From an uncultured Oscillospiraceae bacterium (GTDB lineage Bacteria; Bacillota; Clostridia; Oscillospirales; Oscillospiraceae): a DNA stretch of 7,422 bases. Where the stretch lies: positions 1 to 7,422 of the forward strand of contig CANQKJ010000108.1 of assembly GCA_947624465.1 (NCBI GenBank), read 5' to 3'. The notes beneath the pieces were generated by a model. It ran no database searches. It saw nothing but the letters and a program-made list of their open reading frames with translations, and was not told where the DNA came from. Made by a program: the position numbers and the translations under genes. Shown piece after piece: positions 6,134-7,422 of this stretch (position 1 is the first letter of the stretch; each line of letters opens with the position of its first letter).

Positions 6134-6156
6134 AAAAAAGCCCCGGTTTTCCGGGG
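6134..6156 (-). terminator. Minus-strand intrinsic terminator upstream of tnpA
   Basis: On the minus strand CCCCGG (6156-6151), AAAA loop and CCGGGG (6146-6141) form a strong stem, followed by C and six T (6139-6134). This is a canonical intrinsic terminator for transcription moving left out of the antiporter region. No minus-strand gene lies to its right in the window. IS200 is known to carry an upstream terminator that shields tnpA from outside transcription, and that role would fit. It could also end an antisense RNA from the antiporter 5' region. Confidence 0.7.
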
Positions 6157-6176
6157 AAACTTCACCAATATCCCGC

Positions 6177-6205
6177 TTGCTTTTTTGTGCAACCCGCTAT
6201 ATGAT
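6177..6205 (+). promoter_or_regulatory. Sigma-A type promoter of the cation:proton antiporter gene
   Basis: A -35 TTGCTT (6177-6182), 17-bp spacer and -10 TATGAT (6200-6205) precede the antiporter. The predicted start is near 6212, giving a leader of about 22 nt that contains AGAGGTG (6222-6228) before the ATG at 6234. Confidence 0.7.
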
Positions 6206-6233
6206 GGTGCGGAACCAAGAAAGAGGTGTCAAT

Positions 6234-7422
6234 ATGCAGATCCTGATACAGCTTGCCGCGTCCCTGGTGGGCGGGCTGCTGATGACCCGCCTGGCGAAGG
6301 TGCTCCACCTGCCCGATGTGACCGCCTATCTGGTGGCCGGGCTGCTGTTGGGGCCGTTTTTTATCGGCGGGCTGCACTTTTTCAATATCGGCTTCAACAC
6401 CCTGGAGGAGGTGGAGGGCCTGGACCTGATCTCCCAGGTGGCCCTGGGCTTTATCGCCTTTACCATCGGCAACGAGTTCCGGCTGGAGCAGCTGAAGCAC
6501 ATGGGCCGGCAGGCCATCACCGTGGGCATTTTGCAGGCGGTGCTCACCACCGCTGTGGTGGACGCCGCCCTCATCGCCCTCCACTTCATCGATCCCGAGC
6601 TGATCTCCCTGTCCTCCGCCATCACCCTGGGCGCCATCGCCTCGGCCACAGCCCCCGCCGCCACCCTGATGGTGGTGCGCCAGTACAAGGCCGACGGTCC
6701 CATGACCCGGCTGCTGCTGCTGGTGGTGGCCATCGACGACGCGGTGGGCCTCATGCTCTTCTCCGCCTCCTTCGGCGTGGCCACAGCCCTTGAGAGCGGC
6801 AAAATCGGCCTGGTGGCCCTGATCCTGGAGCCCGTCATTGAGATCGTCCTGTCCCTGGCTCTGGGGTCTCTGGTGGGCTGGCTGCTGTACCGGCTGGAGA
6901 AATACTTCCACTCCCGCAGCAAGCGCCTGTCCATCTCCATCGCCTTCGTGATCCTCACCGTGGGGCTGTCCATGGCGGAGTTCGAGATCGGCGGCGTCCA
7001 CTTCGGCTTCAGCCTGCTGCTGGTGTGCATGATGACCGGCACCGTGTTCTGCAACATCTGCGACTTCTCCGAGGAGCTGATGGAGCGCGTGGACGGCTGG
7101 ACCGCCCCGGTGCTGGCCCTGTTCTTCGTGCTGTCCGGCGCGGAGCTGGACCTGCGCATCCTGTCCAATCCCCTGGTGCTGCTCATCGGCGTGGTGTATA
7201 TCGTCGCCCGGTCCCTGGGCAAGTATTTCGGCGCATTTTCCAGTTGTGCCCTTACCCGCTGCGACCCCAGCATCACCCGGCATTTAGGCATCACCCTGCT
7301 GCCCCAGGCCGGCGTGGCCCTGGGCATGGCCCTCACCGCCACCCAGCTGTCCGACGGCGGCATCGTCCGCAACGTGGTCCTCTTCTCCGTGCTGGTGTAT
7401 GAGCTCGTCGGCCCGGCGCTGA
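6234..7422 (+). CDS. CPA2/Kef-type cation:proton antiporter (truncated by window end)
   Basis: The plus-strand frame opens at the ATG at 6234, with ribosome site AGAGGTG 5 nt upstream, and stays open to the window end (396 codons seen). The product is very hydrophobic with roughly a dozen membrane segments, starting with QLAASLVGGLLMTRLAKVL (6-24). Features of the Na+/H+ exchanger fold (CPA2) are the helix-break segment SATAPAATLMV (137-147), the paired ion-binding acids VVAIDDAVGLML (164-175; Asp168, Asp169), and the late conserved LLPQAGVALGMAL (355-367). The paired Asp suggests electrogenic exchange as in NapA/NhaA-like members, rather than the single acid of Kef channels; this is inference. 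The protein would exchange H+ for Na+ or K+ at the cytoplasmic membrane. The membrane domain looks nearly complete, and whether a C-terminal TrkA-N regulatory domain follows lies outside the window. The gene is divergent from tnpA with its own promoter. Confidence 0.9.
   Translation, partial: MQILIQLAASLVGGLLMTRLAKVLHLPDVTAYLVAGLLLGPFFIGGLHFFNIGFNTLEEVEGLDLISQVALGFIAFTIGNEFRLEQLKHMGRQAITVGILQAVLTTAVVDAALIALHFIDPELISLSSAITLGAIASATAPAATLMVVRQYKADGPMTRLLLLVVAIDDAVGLMLFSASFGVATALESGKIGLVALILEPVIEIVLSLALGSLVGWLLYRLEKYFHSRSKRLSISIAFVILTVGLSMAEFEIGGVHFGFSLLLVCMMTGTVFCNICDFSEELMERVDGWTAPVLALFFVLSGAELDLRILSNPLVLLIGVVYIVARSLGKYFGAFSSCALTRCDPSITRHLGITLLPQAGVALGMALTATQLSDGGIVRNVVLFSVLVYELVGPAL

Noticed and set aside
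6016..6204. Plus-strand 62-codon frame spanning the tnpA start and the intergenic block
   Set aside because: It crosses two hairpins and a T-tract, lacks a ribosome site, and its hydrophobic start is the complement of the tnpA N terminus.
6083..6793. Plus-strand open frame of 236 codons starting upstream of the antiporter
   Set aside because: It is Arg/Pro/Gly-rich, out of frame with the antiporter and without a ribosome site. The frame beginning at 6234 carries the antiporter motifs.
6162..7283. Long minus-strand open frames (6162-7283 and 6326-7372) opposite the antiporter
   Set aside because: Their products are His/Gln/Gly- or Arg/Ser-rich without motifs, while the plus strand encodes a clear membrane antiporter. 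They are complements of the real gene.
1..7422. CRISPR array, tRNA or rRNA, toxin-antitoxin pair or multi-gene defence system
   Set aside because: No regularly spaced repeats, cloverleaf or rRNA-like sequence, and no recognisable defence gene cluster was seen on either strand.

Overview
The window looks like a chromosomal segment of a GC-rich Firmicute, most likely a gut Oscillospiraceae/Clostridia lineage (Flavonifractor/Oscillibacter-like). The basis is GC-rich coding sequence alongside classic low-GC-style promoters (TTGNNN, 17 bp, TATAAT-like), purine-rich Shine-Dalgarno sites, a TTG start, and a secreted SLH-anchored protein with CxxC repeats of a type common in that group. The taxonomic placement is inference from style and not from a marker gene.

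Layout, left to right. (1) The left edge holds the 5' part of a minus-strand trkA-like gene (K+ uptake regulator, Rossmann domain), starting at a TTG at 393. (2) A compact divergent intergenic region (394-552) carries two well-formed back-to-back sigma-A promoters, one for trkA and one for the plus-strand gene trxB (553-1458, thioredoxin reductase). Their -35 boxes both overlap a repeated octamer. (3) trxB and the next gene converge on a perfect 30-nt palindrome flanked by T-rich sequence, a bidirectional terminator. (4) A 1329-codon minus-strand gene (1573-5562) encodes a secreted, S-layer-anchored protein: signal peptide, transglutaminase-like Cys-His-Asp domain, long uncharacterised middle, CxxC repeats and three SLH repeats. 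(5) Just upstream on the same strand is an IS200/IS605-type tnpA (5655-6053). Its HUH motif has lost the first histidine and its promoter and start codon sit in or beside a hairpin. (6) Between tnpA and the last gene is an AT-richer 180-bp block with a minus-strand terminator and a plus-strand promoter. (7) The right edge is a plus-strand CPA2/Kef-type cation:proton antiporter (6234 onward, 396 codons seen), truncated by the window.

How the genes relate. No single pathway links them. trkA and the antiporter both concern monovalent-cation homeostasis but are far apart, with separate promoters. trxB is a housekeeping redox gene. The large surface protein is the main accessory gene, and the degenerate IS200-like unit lies in its upstream region. 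No convincing promoter is visible in the 92 bp between tnpA and the surface-protein gene, so its expression may depend on the tnpA promoter or on upstream sequence the element displaced. I see no CRISPR array, tRNA, rRNA or multi-gene defence system, and nothing that amounts to a clearly new system. The most unusual items are the tnpA unit and the uncharacterised middle of the surface protein.
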